The notes below the pieces were generated by a model. The model saw only the letters and a program-made list of their open reading frames with translations. It was not told the origin of the DNA and did no database searches. A program made the translations under genes and the position numbers. A stretch of 47,442 nt of DNA from Lachnospiraceae bacterium UBA6987 (lineage in GTDB: Bacteria > Bacillota > Clostridia > Lachnospirales > Lachnospiraceae), in contig DJYD01000045.1 of NCBI GenBank assembly GCA_002449955.1, positions 1 through 47,442 on the forward strand, written 5' to 3'. The stretch's first letter is position 1; every line of letters begins with the position of its first letter. Positions 39,879 to 47,442 of this stretch are shown here, piece after piece.

Positions 39879-40418
39879 TTATTTGTTATCCTCAAACAGA
39901 TGAACGATTCCTGCTGCAACGCCGTCAGCCTTGGCCACAATGATTGCTTCGGGGCTTTTATTTGGCATACTGAGCTTGGAGGTGTGAGAAGCAACAATGT
40001 GTGTGATTTCAAGCGGAACACCGTATTTCTCACATAAGGCAACGCCATAAATTGCATGCGACACATGATTGCCCCATGCCGTACGTCCACCGGCAGCAGA
40101 GTATTCCACGATCTTGCAGACATCGTGTAAAAGGGCGCCGACAACGCAATAATCAACATTTAAAGGCTCTGATTCGAGATCATTGTATGCTTTTGCAAGC
40201 ACATAGCTGTACTGTGTTACTGCGGCAACATGATGCAGAAAACCGGCGCGTACAGCATCATATCCAGGCCCAAAGGGGATGGCTTTAAGATCATCCCAAT
40301 CAGCCTTCAGGCACGCTTCCTGCCAGATAGATAAGGCAACATCTTTAAGGGCGGCGTCTTGCACCAGGTCAAACTGAGGAAGCAGATGGCAAATCTCTTC
40401 TTTGCTGATTTGAATCAT
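39879..40418 (-). CDS. HD-domain phosphohydrolase-like protein
   Basis: The 179-residue protein starts after GGAGGAG. It has a first His pair (FLHHVAAVTQY) and the HD signature ALLHDVCKIVEY, followed by HAIYGVAL and HIVASHTS, giving the metal ligands of HD hydrolases. The pattern resembles the HD part of the YhaM 3'-5' exoribonuclease and small nucleotidases, but no OB-fold domain is attached. It is the last gene of the operon, two bases after the aldolase stop. Its role with carboxylate uptake is not evident: it may hydrolyse a phosphorylated intermediate or a signal nucleotide. Confidence 0.82.
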   Translation of the reverse strand: MIQISKEEICHLLPQFDLVQDAALKDVALSIWQEACLKADWDDLKAIPFGPGYDAVRAGFLHHVAAVTQYSYVLAKAYNDLESEPLNVDYCVVGALLHDVCKIVEYSAAGGRTAWGNHVSHAIYGVALCEKYGVPLEITHIVASHTSKLSMPNKSPEAIIVAKADGVAAGIVHLFEDNK

Positions 40419-40420
40419 GA

Positions 40421-41185
40421 TTATTTCTCCTCCAGTTTTAATGCGGCGAGATTGTCTTTCATCGCACCGAAAAGTAAGCTTTCATCGCGTCCGAGAGAGA
40501 AACAGCGAACACCCTTATTGTAAAGCTCTGCGATACGTTTCTGGCTCTTGACCATCAAAGTGGGATATTTTCCGTGCTCAAGCGCTTTCCGGATTACCAT
40601 ATCTTCTGCAGCAATTACATCAGGGTGATTATTCTGACCCGGAACACCAAGTGCCTGGGCAAGATCGTTCTTTCCCGTGGCAACCATATCGATTCCAGGT
40701 ACTGAAAGGATTTCATCAATATGTTCCAGACCGTCTTTATCCTCAATCTGAACAATTAAGGAGACGTCATCATTTGCCCAAGTGGCGTAGTCGTTTAGTT
40801 TATATTCGCCGAAATTGAGGGCACGGGAAGAGCCTGTCATGCCTCGCTGTCCATAGGGAGCGTATTTCGTGGCCATAACTGCTTCGATGGCTTTTTCACG
40901 AGAGCTTGTATGAGGAACCATGAGGCCGCTTGCACCTAAATCAAGTAATGCACTGGCCTTATTGAGATCAGCCACGCGAAGCTGAATCGGCATATTGAGC
41001 CCGCGAGCGATATAAATCATATCTTTGACAACTTCATCGCTGAACATCATATGTTCACAGTCTAAGCGCACGAAGTCGAATCCGGCACGTGCAGCCATCA
41101 TAATAACCACAGGATCACTGAGCGCAATATTTAAACCGTAACTGCATAAGCCTTGGGCAGCTCTTTCTTTAATGTTTTTTCTCAT
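40421..41185 (-). CDS. HpcH/HpaI-family class II aldolase
   Basis: Of two adjacent ATGs the one at 41185 has the better distance (eight bases) to GGAGG. The 254-residue protein has DFVRLDCEHMMFSDE (His45, the catalytic base position of HpaI), LRVADLNKASALLDLGASGLMVPHT, VQIEDKDGLEHIDEI and IDMVATGKNDLAQALG, which supply the Glu/Asp metal ligands. Such aldolases split 4-hydroxy-2-oxo acids, for example to pyruvate plus an aldehyde or semialdehyde. With the 2-hydroxyacid dehydrogenase of the same operon it suggests breakdown of a hydroxy-dicarboxylate via a 2-oxo acid. Confidence 0.92.
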   Translation of the reverse strand: MRKNIKERAAQGLCSYGLNIALSDPVVIMMAARAGFDFVRLDCEHMMFSDEVVKDMIYIARGLNMPIQLRVADLNKASALLDLGASGLMVPHTSSREKAIEAVMATKYAPYGQRGMTGSSRALNFGEYKLNDYATWANDDVSLIVQIEDKDGLEHIDEILSVPGIDMVATGKNDLAQALGVPGQNNHPDVIAAEDMVIRKALEHGKYPTLMVKSQKRIAELYNKGVRCFSLGRDESLLFGAMKDNLAALKLEEK

Positions 41186-41204
41186 CATTATTACCTCCAA
41201 TTCG

Positions 41205-42737
41205 TTAATCATCTTCAGGAATTCCCTGCTCACCTTTTGCTTGTTTTCGTTTGCCGATCCAGGACATAATGTAAGGGAAAACAAGCGACATAACTGTCAG
41301 TGCGATCATGAGCCAGGACAGGCCGGAGCCAAACAATCCGGATTTGCCGGAAAAGACATTTCCACGCGTCAACTGAATGACACGCTGCAGGTTTTCCTCC
41401 AGCAACGGAGAAAGAATATATCCGAGAATAAACGCTGCAGAGGGATATCCGTATTTTTTCATAAAGAAGCCGATAACACCAAAGATCAGCATTACACGTA
41501 CATCAAACATACTGTTTCGAATAGAATAGCAGCCGATCACCGAGAAGGCAAAAATCAATGGAGCAAGAACTTCTTTATCAACACCAAGGGCTTTGCGAAC
41601 AACTTTGGCTCCATAATAACCGGCAAACAGCATGATGATATTCGTGAAAAGCATGGACCACATAAGACCGTAAACCAGCTTGGTATTGGATGTGAAAAGC
41701 TGGGGGCCGAGGATAATGCCTTGCACCATGAAGGCGCCCATGATCGCTGCGGCTGCAGGCGACCCAGGGATACCCATTGTCAAAAGCGGAATAAATGATC
41801 CACCTGTCACGGCGTTGTTGGCGGCTTCAGAAGAGATAACACCTTCAGGCTCGCCTTTTCCAAATGTTTCAGGGTGTTTTGAGAGCTTCTTTGTCGTATC
41901 ATAGGCCACAAAGCTGGCAATGTTGCCGCCTGCGGCAGGAATAATGCCTACAATTACACCGATAATGGAAGACCGGATATAGTTCGGCCAGTATCTAAAC
42001 CAATAGGAAAACAAACGGACCTTTTCGGCTTTGTTTTCTTCTGCAAGGTCGATTTTTCCTTTGAACTTCTCTTCAAGAAGAGAAATGGCTGAAGGAATGG
42101 AAAACATACCGAGAAGGATTGAGGTGAGCTGAAAACCGCCGGACATATAAATGTTGCCGAAATCAAACCGCGGAACAGCTGTAGCAGGATCCATACCGAC
42201 CATAGAAACAACCATGCCAAAAACTCCGGCTGCCAAGCCTTTCATCATCCCTTCGGAAGAAAGGCTCACAACAATACTGATGCCAAAAACAGCCACCCAG
42301 AAATATTCGGCAGGACCGAAAGCAAGCACGACCTTGGCAAGTGGCGCCGAGAGCAAAATAAGGGCAAAAACACTGATTATGCCACCGGTGAATGAGGCAA
42401 GTACAGCTAATTGCAGTGCTCTTGCACTCCGACCGTTCATAGCCATCGGATGACCATCAAAAGCGGTAACAGTAGCTGATGCAGCACCAGGTACGTTAAA
42501 AAGGATTGAGGAAATGCTGCCGCCATACATTCCGCCGTTATAGATGCCGGCAAGCATGGCCAGGGCAGGAAGAGGATCCATAACAAAGGTTATAGGGACC
42601 AGAAGGGAAATCGCCAATGTGGAAGAAAGTCCGGGGATTGCACCGGCAAGAATTCCAATTATAGTTCCTAATACCATGAATAAGCCATTTTGAAGTGTCA
42701 GGATGGCGCTCAGTCCATTTAAAAGATTTTGAAGCAT
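41205..42737 (-). CDS. tctA: Second TctA large membrane subunit
   Basis: The 510-residue protein has the family signatures GAIPGLSSTLAISLLVP with MYGGSISSILFNVPGAASA, and the repeat GIIPAAGGNIASFVAYDTTK with SSEAANNAVTGGSFIPLLTMGIPGSPAAAA. It has about eleven membrane segments. The start has AGGAGG five bases upstream, overlapping the tctB stop codon, so the two are coupled. It differs clearly from the TctA at 31948, for example in both loops, so the two importers probably take different acids. Confidence 0.94.
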   Translation of the reverse strand: MLQNLLNGLSAILTLQNGLFMVLGTIIGILAGAIPGLSSTLAISLLVPITFVMDPLPALAMLAGIYNGGMYGGSISSILFNVPGAASATVTAFDGHPMAMNGRSARALQLAVLASFTGGIISVFALILLSAPLAKVVLAFGPAEYFWVAVFGISIVVSLSSEGMMKGLAAGVFGMVVSMVGMDPATAVPRFDFGNIYMSGGFQLTSILLGMFSIPSAISLLEEKFKGKIDLAEENKAEKVRLFSYWFRYWPNYIRSSIIGVIVGIIPAAGGNIASFVAYDTTKKLSKHPETFGKGEPEGVISSEAANNAVTGGSFIPLLTMGIPGSPAAAAIMGAFMVQGIILGPQLFTSNTKLVYGLMWSMLFTNIIMLFAGYYGAKVVRKALGVDKEVLAPLIFAFSVIGCYSIRNSMFDVRVMLIFGVIGFFMKKYGYPSAAFILGYILSPLLEENLQRVIQLTRGNVFSGKSGLFGSGLSWLMIALTVMSLVFPYIMSWIGKRKQAKGEQGIPEDD

Positions 42738-42746
42738 GAGTACCTC

Positions 42747-43172
42747 CTACATGAAAAAGGGCTTTGGCGGTGTAAGAGACAGAAGTTGTCCAAATACCAG
42801 AAACACGAATAGGGCAAACCCCAGAGGAACGGCAATGAGTATGACCTTGTTTCGCACACCAAAGGCAAACATCAGTGCGAAGGTGAAAAGAACAGTTGCC
42901 GCATAGTATCCTGCAATTGGAATGATGACAACATAAAGAATGAGTGCAGCGATGATGATTCCGGCTCGTCCCCAGTTGAATGCAATGGTCTTATCCTCCT
43001 TGCGGAGCAAAGCCTTTAGCATAATACCGACAGAAAGAGCAATGAGGATCCAAAGACAAATCCGAGGAAGCAGAGCCGCGCTTTCCGTGAATTTATTGCA
43101 CTCACTCAGTCCCAGAACGCTCATGGCTATCAACAGACCGGGAAATACAATATCAGCTAATTTCATTTTCAT
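42747..43172 (-). CDS. tctB: Second TctB small membrane subunit
   Basis: The 141-residue protein has four hydrophobic segments (LADIVFPGLLIAMSVLGL, PRICLWILIALSVGIMLKALL, GIIIAALILYVVIIPIAGYYAA, FALMFAFGVRNKVILIAVPLGF), typical of TctB. It starts after GGAGAG (spacing eight). It lies between the binding-protein gene and tctA in the common C-B-A order. Confidence 0.88.
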   Translation of the reverse strand: MKMKLADIVFPGLLIAMSVLGLSECNKFTESAALLPRICLWILIALSVGIMLKALLRKEDKTIAFNWGRAGIIIAALILYVVIIPIAGYYAATVLFTFALMFAFGVRNKVILIAVPLGFALFVFLVFGQLLSLTPPKPFFM

Positions 43173-43196
43173 AGATTTATCTCTCCTATAAGGAGA

Positions 43197-43223
43197 CGGG
43201 ACGGAAAAGCCAGTTCCGTCCCG
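43197..43223 (-). other. Hairpin between tctC and tctB
   Basis: CGGGACGGAA and TTCCGTCCCG form a perfect 10-bp stem with a 7-base loop and no T-run. As after the sugar-binding protein, it may protect the 3' end of the binding-protein message and lower expression of the membrane subunits. Confidence 0.65.
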
Positions 43224-43245
43224 CCATCAGGCTGGAAAAGAAGCT

Positions 43246-44241
43246 TTATTTGGCATCCTTGTTGGCAGCAATGATTTCCTTGTAGGCTTCGTTTGCACGC
43301 TCCAGATCAGCCTTGAATTCTTTGTAATCGAGAAATGCGGGAGTCAGATTCAGGTTTTTCATAACTTCCTGGCATTTAGGATCTTCCATGGCTTTTTTTA
43401 TTGCATCGCTGAGTTTGGCAACGATTGCTTCGTCGACACCACCAGGCATCATAACACCACGGTCAGAGGCATTGTAGACTTCGTAGCCCTGTTCTGCAAA
43501 AGTGGGAACATCCGGGAGGAAATCAACACGTTCTTTCGCCATTAGGCCAAGGACCTTAACTTCATTGATGTACGGTGTGACTTCAGAGGCATTAATGACA
43601 GACATCTGAACATGGCCGCCTAATACAGCAGTCACACGATCAGTAGTACCGCCGGAGTAGATGATTTTGTTAACGGAGATATCGCCGGCGGCACGAAGCC
43701 ACTGTTCGAGAGCAAGATCATCATCTGCATTTAAGGCGCCATCACCAACCGTTAATTCACCGGGATGGGCTTTTGCATAGTCGACAAGGTCTTTAACACT
43801 ATTGAATTCACTGTCCTTGGGGACGATAAAGACGTTGGCGTCAGTTGCGATTCGCGCTACCGGCGTGATATCCTCTAATTTATATTTGGCGGTATCTTTG
43901 GTCAGGGGGATGGTCAGGAAACCGGGATGGGCAACCCAATACATTGTATATCCATCTTTTGCCGCTGTCGTGGCAGCTTCAGTATAGGACACTTCACCAT
44001 TGGATCCTTCAAGATAGCTGATGACGAACTTCTGTCCAAGGATATCTTCAACAAAGGGCTGGAAAACCGCACGAGCCGTGATATCTGCACCGCCGCCGGC
44101 TTTAAAACCGATTACAAAGTTGATAGACTTCTCAGGCCATTTTGATGCAGTATCTTTTGACGATTCATTGTTGCTTCCGCCGCATGCAGTCATGCTCAGA
44201 ACTAATAATGCGGCCAGCATGATGGTGATAAGTTTTTTCAT
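43246..44241 (-). CDS. tctC: Second TctC/Bug solute-binding lipoprotein
   Basis: The 331-residue protein has a lipoprotein signal (lipobox MTAC, Cys20) and a short polar linker. The Bug domain follows: INFVIGFKAGGGADITAR, EGSNGEVSYTEAATTAAKDGYT, PGELTVGDGALNADDDLAL, VLGGHVQMSVINASE and LPDVPTFAEQGYEV. It starts after AAAGGAGAAAG. It delivers a carboxylate to the adjacent TctBA. Its binding loops differ from those of the TctC at 33534, again implying a different ligand. Confidence 0.93.
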   Translation of the reverse strand: MKKLITIMLAALLVLSMTACGGSNNESSKDTASKWPEKSINFVIGFKAGGGADITARAVFQPFVEDILGQKFVISYLEGSNGEVSYTEAATTAAKDGYTMYWVAHPGFLTIPLTKDTAKYKLEDITPVARIATDANVFIVPKDSEFNSVKDLVDYAKAHPGELTVGDGALNADDDLALEQWLRAAGDISVNKIIYSGGTTDRVTAVLGGHVQMSVINASEVTPYINEVKVLGLMAKERVDFLPDVPTFAEQGYEVYNASDRGVMMPGGVDEAIVAKLSDAIKKAMEDPKCQEVMKNLNLTPAFLDYKEFKADLERANEAYKEIIAANKDAK

Positions 44242-44277
44242 AGTGCTTTCTCCTTTTTTTATTGTTTTACCGCTTGC

Positions 44278-45252
44278 TCAGACGGTAATAAGATCTTGCT
44301 TCCTTAATTCTTCACCGCGTGAGAATTTCTGAATGTTGGAAAATGCGTGTTCTGTTACGTGGAGAACATTATCAGCAACGCCGCCACCGCAGTGCGCGGT
44401 CAGAACAACGTTCTCAAGTGTCAGCAGCTCGTGCGCGGGATTGATCGGCTCTTCCTCAAACGAATCGAGGCCTGCACCACGAAGCTTCCCAGTTTTAAGT
44501 GCTTCGACGAGTGCTTCTTCATCAACAACCCCGCCGCGGGCAGTATTGATTAAAATAGAATCCGGTTTCATTAGGGCAAGCTGCTCACGCCCAATCATAT
44601 GGCGTGTAGAGGGCAGAAGCGGTACATGAACAGAGAAAATGTCGCTTCTGCGAAGCAGTTCATCGAGCGGAGCGTATTTTACACCGTATTTTGCTTCGTC
44701 TTCCGGGGAAAGTTGGAAGATATCATAATAAAGAACTTCGGTCCCTTCAAATCCACGAAGCATCTTTGCGACTTCCTTGGCTATATTGCCGATACCGAGC
44801 AGGCCGACGGTCTTTCCATGGATCATGCGGCACTGCGCTCTCATCTTGGATTTGACCCATTTGCCTTCCCTCATGCTTTTGTCAACATAAGGGATCTTGC
44901 GATTTACGGCAAACATAAGGCCTAAGGCGAGTTCGGCTACAGGAATAGCGTTCGCACCCGCTGTAATATATACCGGGATGCCGCGGGCGGCGGCAGCTTC
45001 ACAGTCAATTTTGTCAACACCGATGCCCCATTTCTGGATCATTTTTAGATTTTTTGCTGCATCGATATACTCTTTTGTAATGCGAACACCGCCGGCAATG
45101 ATGTAATCCGCGTCAGCAATAAGGCGCAGATGCTCTTCTTTGTCTGTGGTAGAAGTGGGGCGGACAAGATCGAATCCTTCGGGCAGAATCGAATTTTCCA
45201 TTTTCTGCACTTCGGGATCATGAACTTCCAGCCAAACAATTTTTTCATTCAT
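44278..45252 (-). CDS. D-isomer 2-hydroxyacid dehydrogenase
   Basis: The 324-residue protein starts seven bases after AGGAGG. It has the NAD motif GLLGIGNIAKEVA (residues 150-162), the catalytic Arg239 (INTARGG), the Glu of FEEEP (266-268) and His287 (LTAHCGGG), as in phosphoglycerate and other D-2-hydroxyacid dehydrogenases. The substrate domain has KWGIGVDKID and NAIPVAELALGLM. It lacks the ACT domain of biosynthetic SerA. In this operon it probably interconverts a 2-hydroxy and a 2-oxo acid that the HpaI-type aldolase cleaves. Confidence 0.93.
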   Translation of the reverse strand: MNEKIVWLEVHDPEVQKMENSILPEGFDLVRPTSTTDKEEHLRLIADADYIIAGGVRITKEYIDAAKNLKMIQKWGIGVDKIDCEAAAARGIPVYITAGANAIPVAELALGLMFAVNRKIPYVDKSMREGKWVKSKMRAQCRMIHGKTVGLLGIGNIAKEVAKMLRGFEGTEVLYYDIFQLSPEDEAKYGVKYAPLDELLRRSDIFSVHVPLLPSTRHMIGREQLALMKPDSILINTARGGVVDEEALVEALKTGKLRGAGLDSFEEEPINPAHELLTLENVVLTAHCGGGVADNVLHVTEHAFSNIQKFSRGEELRKQDLITV

Positions 45253-45267
45253 ATGGTTACCTCCTCA

Positions 45268-46134
45268 TTAAGCTAAGCGGAATACTTCAATTGGTTTTTC
45301 GCAGAGCATATATTTGATTTTTTCTTTTTCCATACCTTTCTTCTGCAAGCAGTACGCATAACTGCTTAGTACGTCTGCAGGCATGGGTTTTGTCGGGGTT
45401 CCGGCATCGCTGCTGATAAAGCAATTCTGATAGCCAGCCGCTTCGATCAGATCGATGTCTTGTGCCACTGTGGAGCATCCGGGAATAGGGAAAACTGCTC
45501 CGGCAGTTATTTCAATATAAGCACCTAATTGTGCTAAATCGTGAATTTGGGCGGGTGTAAGATTCGGAATCTTGTATTCGGGGTGAGTTATGATAAGCGG
45601 CGCTCCGATGTCGTGAGCATATTTGGCAAGAGGAAAGATTTCATCAGCGCCAAGGTGCGAACTGCCAACCGGCACATTGTAGTCTCTGGCAAGTTCCATG
45701 ATTTGCTTTACTTCGGATTTCAGGCTGCCGTCTGTGTCAAGTGCAGTCAGAGTAGGAGCTGCAGTTTTTATACCGTATTTATATAAGGCGGAAGCACCTT
45801 TTCCATGAACCTTGAAGTCTGCTGCAGCACAGAAGGTAGGCATAAATATCTCTTTTGCGCCGGAGCGCATGGCTGCTTCAGCGGCAAATGGATTGAAACC
45901 ACCTACAGAACTGTTTAGGACAAGTGCTCCATAAACTTTTAAGGTTTGAACCGCTTTTTGTGTATGATAGGCTCTGCTGACAGTTGACTCCATGTGATTC
46001 TTCAGCAAAATTGCTTTTAACCCGGCTTTTTCACAAGCAAGAGCAACCTCAAAATCATCACCGACTCTTTCTACAAAATCTGGCCCGGTATGAATATGCA
46101 TATCACAGGCGCCGGTTATATCGAACATTGGCAT
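45268..46134 (-). CDS. Metal-dependent hydrolase-like protein (DUF6282 type)
   Basis: The ATG at 46134 lies seven bases after AAGGAGG; an upstream ATG at 46155 precedes that site. The 288-residue protein is TIM-barrel/amidohydrolase-like: HxH in CDMHIHTGPD (His13, His15), KNHMES, SSHLGADE, ITHPEY and SSDAGTP provide likely metal ligands on successive strands. It best fits the DUF6282 family, for which I know no established reaction. As first gene of the operon it may open a lactone or amide ring, or hydrolyse the substrate before oxidation. It is divergent from the LysR gene. Confidence 0.8.
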   Translation of the reverse strand: MPMFDITGACDMHIHTGPDFVERVGDDFEVALACEKAGLKAILLKNHMESTVSRAYHTQKAVQTLKVYGALVLNSSVGGFNPFAAEAAMRSGAKEIFMPTFCAAADFKVHGKGASALYKYGIKTAAPTLTALDTDGSLKSEVKQIMELARDYNVPVGSSHLGADEIFPLAKYAHDIGAPLIITHPEYKIPNLTPAQIHDLAQLGAYIEITAGAVFPIPGCSTVAQDIDLIEAAGYQNCFISSDAGTPTKPMPADVLSSYAYCLQKKGMEKEKIKYMLCEKPIEVFRLA

Positions 46135-46212
46135 ATGCTCACCTCCTTCGTGCATTTTCTAAAAAAAGGATATCAAATTTTAATTTCCAAATAAAGCATG
46201 ATTTTTCCGAAT

Positions 46213-46238
46213 GATTATCAATATAATTATTGATAATC
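46213..46238. promoter_or_regulatory. Perfect 26-bp palindrome, candidate LysR operator
   Basis: Arms GATTATCAATA and TATTGATAATC match perfectly over 11 bp around a TAAT centre. The T-N11-A rule of LysR sites is easily met. Placed between divergent genes, this is the most likely main binding site. Confidence 0.7.
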
Positions 46239-46251
46239 AATTGTCTTGATT

Positions 46252-46285
46252 TCGATAATATGCGAAAAAGCAGACCGATTATCGA
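46252..46285. promoter_or_regulatory. Second inverted repeat with the same half-site
   Basis: TCGATAAT (46252-46259) and ATTATCGA (46278-46285) are inverted around 18 bases. They share the GATAAT core with the palindrome upstream, suggesting a multi-site regulator array. A further GATAAT lies at 46365-46370. Confidence 0.55.
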
Positions 46286-46405
46286 GAAAAATAAGCTTTT
46301 TGTTGCATCGGCAGCCAAAATATGTTATGCATTATGCATGACAAAAATGATTAAACTTTTGTTTGATAATTTGGAAGAACATTTCAAGAAATATGAGGGC
46401 TAATG

Positions 46406-47347
46406 ATGAATTTCGCAAATCTACGTTATTTTGTTACTGTCGCTGAAGAGATGAGTATATCAAAGGCGGCAGCAAGACTCTATCTCTCTCCTCAAGCTGT
46501 GAGCAGCCATATTCAGAGATTGGAAGAGGAATGTGAGACGCCTTTGTTTGAGAGAAATACCAGACAACTCAGACTTACTTATGCAGGCGAGCGGGTTTTG
46601 GAACATGCCAAACGAATCTTGGATAATGAAGAGGAGATGAGAACGGAACTCTCCGATATTGCGAATCTTCGCAGTGGTCATCTTTCTCTGGGGACCTCTC
46701 AGATTCGAGGCCGTGTGATTCTTCCGGATTTGCTGACAGCTTATATGCGACAGTATCCAACAGTTAAGATCACTACACATAATGGAATAACAGAAGAGCT
46801 GGAGAGCATGCTGGTTAATGGTACGCTTGATTTGCAGATCGGCTTTTTGCCTTTCCAGAGCAAGTTGATTCAATCTGTAATTCTGGGACAGGAACGTTTA
46901 TGTCTAATTATTTCCCATAAGCTCATGCAGGAATACTTCCCTAACCCAAAGGCTGCAGCAGCCTTGATTAAAAAGAACGGACTGGATCTGAATGCTTTCA
47001 GAAATGTGCCGTTTATTCTGCAAAAAAAAGGGCGCATTCTAAATATGGTGAGTAAATATTTTGAAGAGATTAAGTTCCAACCGCGTGTTATTCTCGAACA
47101 TTCCGATCTGGAAACCCTCCTTATTCTTGCTTGTGACGGATTGGGAGCAACCTTCAGTTTTGAATCCAATGCGCAAAAAATCGGAGGCGTAAAACAATTT
47201 GTTGAGAGTGGTGAAGTGTTTGTATTCCCCTTTCAGGGAGACGATGCAATCGCGGAGCTCGCCATTTCATACAACAAAGAACGCTATTTGAGTAAGACGG
47301 CGCAGGATTTTATCACTCTCGCCAAAGAACGGTATGGAAAAGCCTAG
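46406..47347 (+). CDS. LysR-family transcriptional regulator
   Basis: Two ATGs overlap at 46403 and 46406; the second has the better distance to GAGGG. The 313-residue protein has the LysR helix-turn-helix (NFANLRYFVTVAEEMSISKAAARLYLSPQAVSSHIQRLEEE) and a C-terminal effector-binding domain (GHLSLGTSQIRGRVILPDLLTAYMRQYP, ILEHSDLETLLILACDGLGATF). It is divergent from the seven-gene minus-strand operon and should activate it in the presence of the transported acid. It is more AT-rich than the left half of the window, as is the operon beside it. Confidence 0.93.
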   Translation: MNFANLRYFVTVAEEMSISKAAARLYLSPQAVSSHIQRLEEECETPLFERNTRQLRLTYAGERVLEHAKRILDNEEEMRTELSDIANLRSGHLSLGTSQIRGRVILPDLLTAYMRQYPTVKITTHNGITEELESMLVNGTLDLQIGFLPFQSKLIQSVILGQERLCLIISHKLMQEYFPNPKAAAALIKKNGLDLNAFRNVPFILQKKGRILNMVSKYFEEIKFQPRVILEHSDLETLLILACDGLGATFSFESNAQKIGGVKQFVESGEVFVFPFQGDDAIAELAISYNKERYLSKTAQDFITLAKERYGKA

Positions 47348-47385
47348 CATAAGTCTTTTATTCTTTGTCCGTTTTAAATACAAAG

Positions 47386-47421
47386 AAACAGGTAGCCGAT
47401 GGAATATTCGGCTGCCTGTTT
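47386..47421 (+). terminator. Rho-independent terminator after the LysR gene
   Basis: AAACAGGTAGCCGA pairs with TCGGCTGCCTGTTT (one G-T wobble) across an 8-base loop. The end of the stem supplies the T-run (TTTATT). Confidence 0.8.
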
Positions 47422-47442
47422 ATTGGATACCTATCCAATAAA
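47419..47442. repeat. Perfect inverted repeat at the right window edge
   Basis: Arms TTTATTGGATA and TATCCAATAAA are perfectly inverted around CC, overlapping the end of the LysR terminator. It may be an operator of a gene beyond the window or a second terminator stem. The edge prevents a decision. Confidence 0.45.

Larger units (their letters stand above)
46135..46405. promoter_or_regulatory. Divergent control region of the carboxylate operon and its LysR gene
   Basis: About 270 AT-rich bases without a gene. It contains two large inverted repeats built from GATAAT-type half-sites and a near-palindromic ATGCATTATGCAT (about 46328-46340). Promoters must lie here in both directions, but the AT richness prevents a confident choice. 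Confidence 0.6.

Noticed and set aside
1..47442. CRISPR array, tRNA, rRNA or insertion sequence
   Set aside because: Reading through the window I found no regularly spaced direct repeats, no cloverleaf-like sequence with CCA-adjacent context and no transposase motif.

Overview
The window looks like chromosomal DNA from an anaerobic, moderately GC-rich Firmicute of the class Clostridia, probably near Lachnospiraceae. This is inferred from strong AGGAGG-type ribosome binding sites, lipoproteins with Thr/Glu/Ala/Pro-rich linkers behind a Cys lipobox, CsoR- and SorC-type regulators, and many oxygen-sensitive or ferredoxin-like proteins. I see no rRNA, tRNA, CRISPR array or insertion sequence.

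Left part (1-21.8 kb). A threonine aldolase runs off the left edge. Then come a DNA alkyl-transfer repair protein with an unusual C-terminal extension and a copper-type CsoR repressor. From 2.3 to 13.5 kb a tightly packed operon encodes a class I aldolase, a SorC regulator, a zinc alcohol dehydrogenase, an NAD-kinase-fold kinase, a MalF/MalG/lipoprotein ABC importer without its ATPase, a sugar-phosphate isomerase-like protein, an ADP-ribosylglycohydrolase-like protein, an MFS transporter and an iron alcohol dehydrogenase. It reads as uptake and breakdown of an unidentified sugar or riboside. Next are two multi-repeat lipoproteins flanking the sbcDC nuclease genes, and a RidA-like protein.

Middle (22-25.8 kb). 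An AEC-family transporter is followed by an AT-rich hipBA-type toxin-antitoxin pair with twin palindromic operators on two promoters. Beside it is a short ORF resembling a truncated biotin-carrier protein, whose start codon lies in a 16-bp RNA hairpin. A LysR regulator faces right into the next cluster.

Right part (25.8-47.4 kb). Two clusters look devoted to an organic (di/tri)carboxylic acid. The + strand cluster has a biotin-type carboxyltransferase, a CaiB-family CoA-transferase, a PdxA-family dehydrogenase, a complete TctBAC importer and a fumarate-reductase-like flavoprotein. Woven through it are three paralogous copies of a two-gene module: protein A has two [4Fe-4S] motifs plus a domain with the invariant motif RGTEEVKTNDVTGR, and protein B is a ~210-residue protein with invariant His and Cys residues. 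I know no function for this A/B module, and it is the best candidate for an undescribed system. After a decayed second AEC transporter gene, a seven-gene minus-strand operon encodes a metal-dependent hydrolase-like protein, a 2-hydroxyacid dehydrogenase, a second TctCBA importer, an HpaI-type aldolase and an HD-domain protein. It is divergent from its own LysR regulator, with large GATAAT-type palindromes in between.
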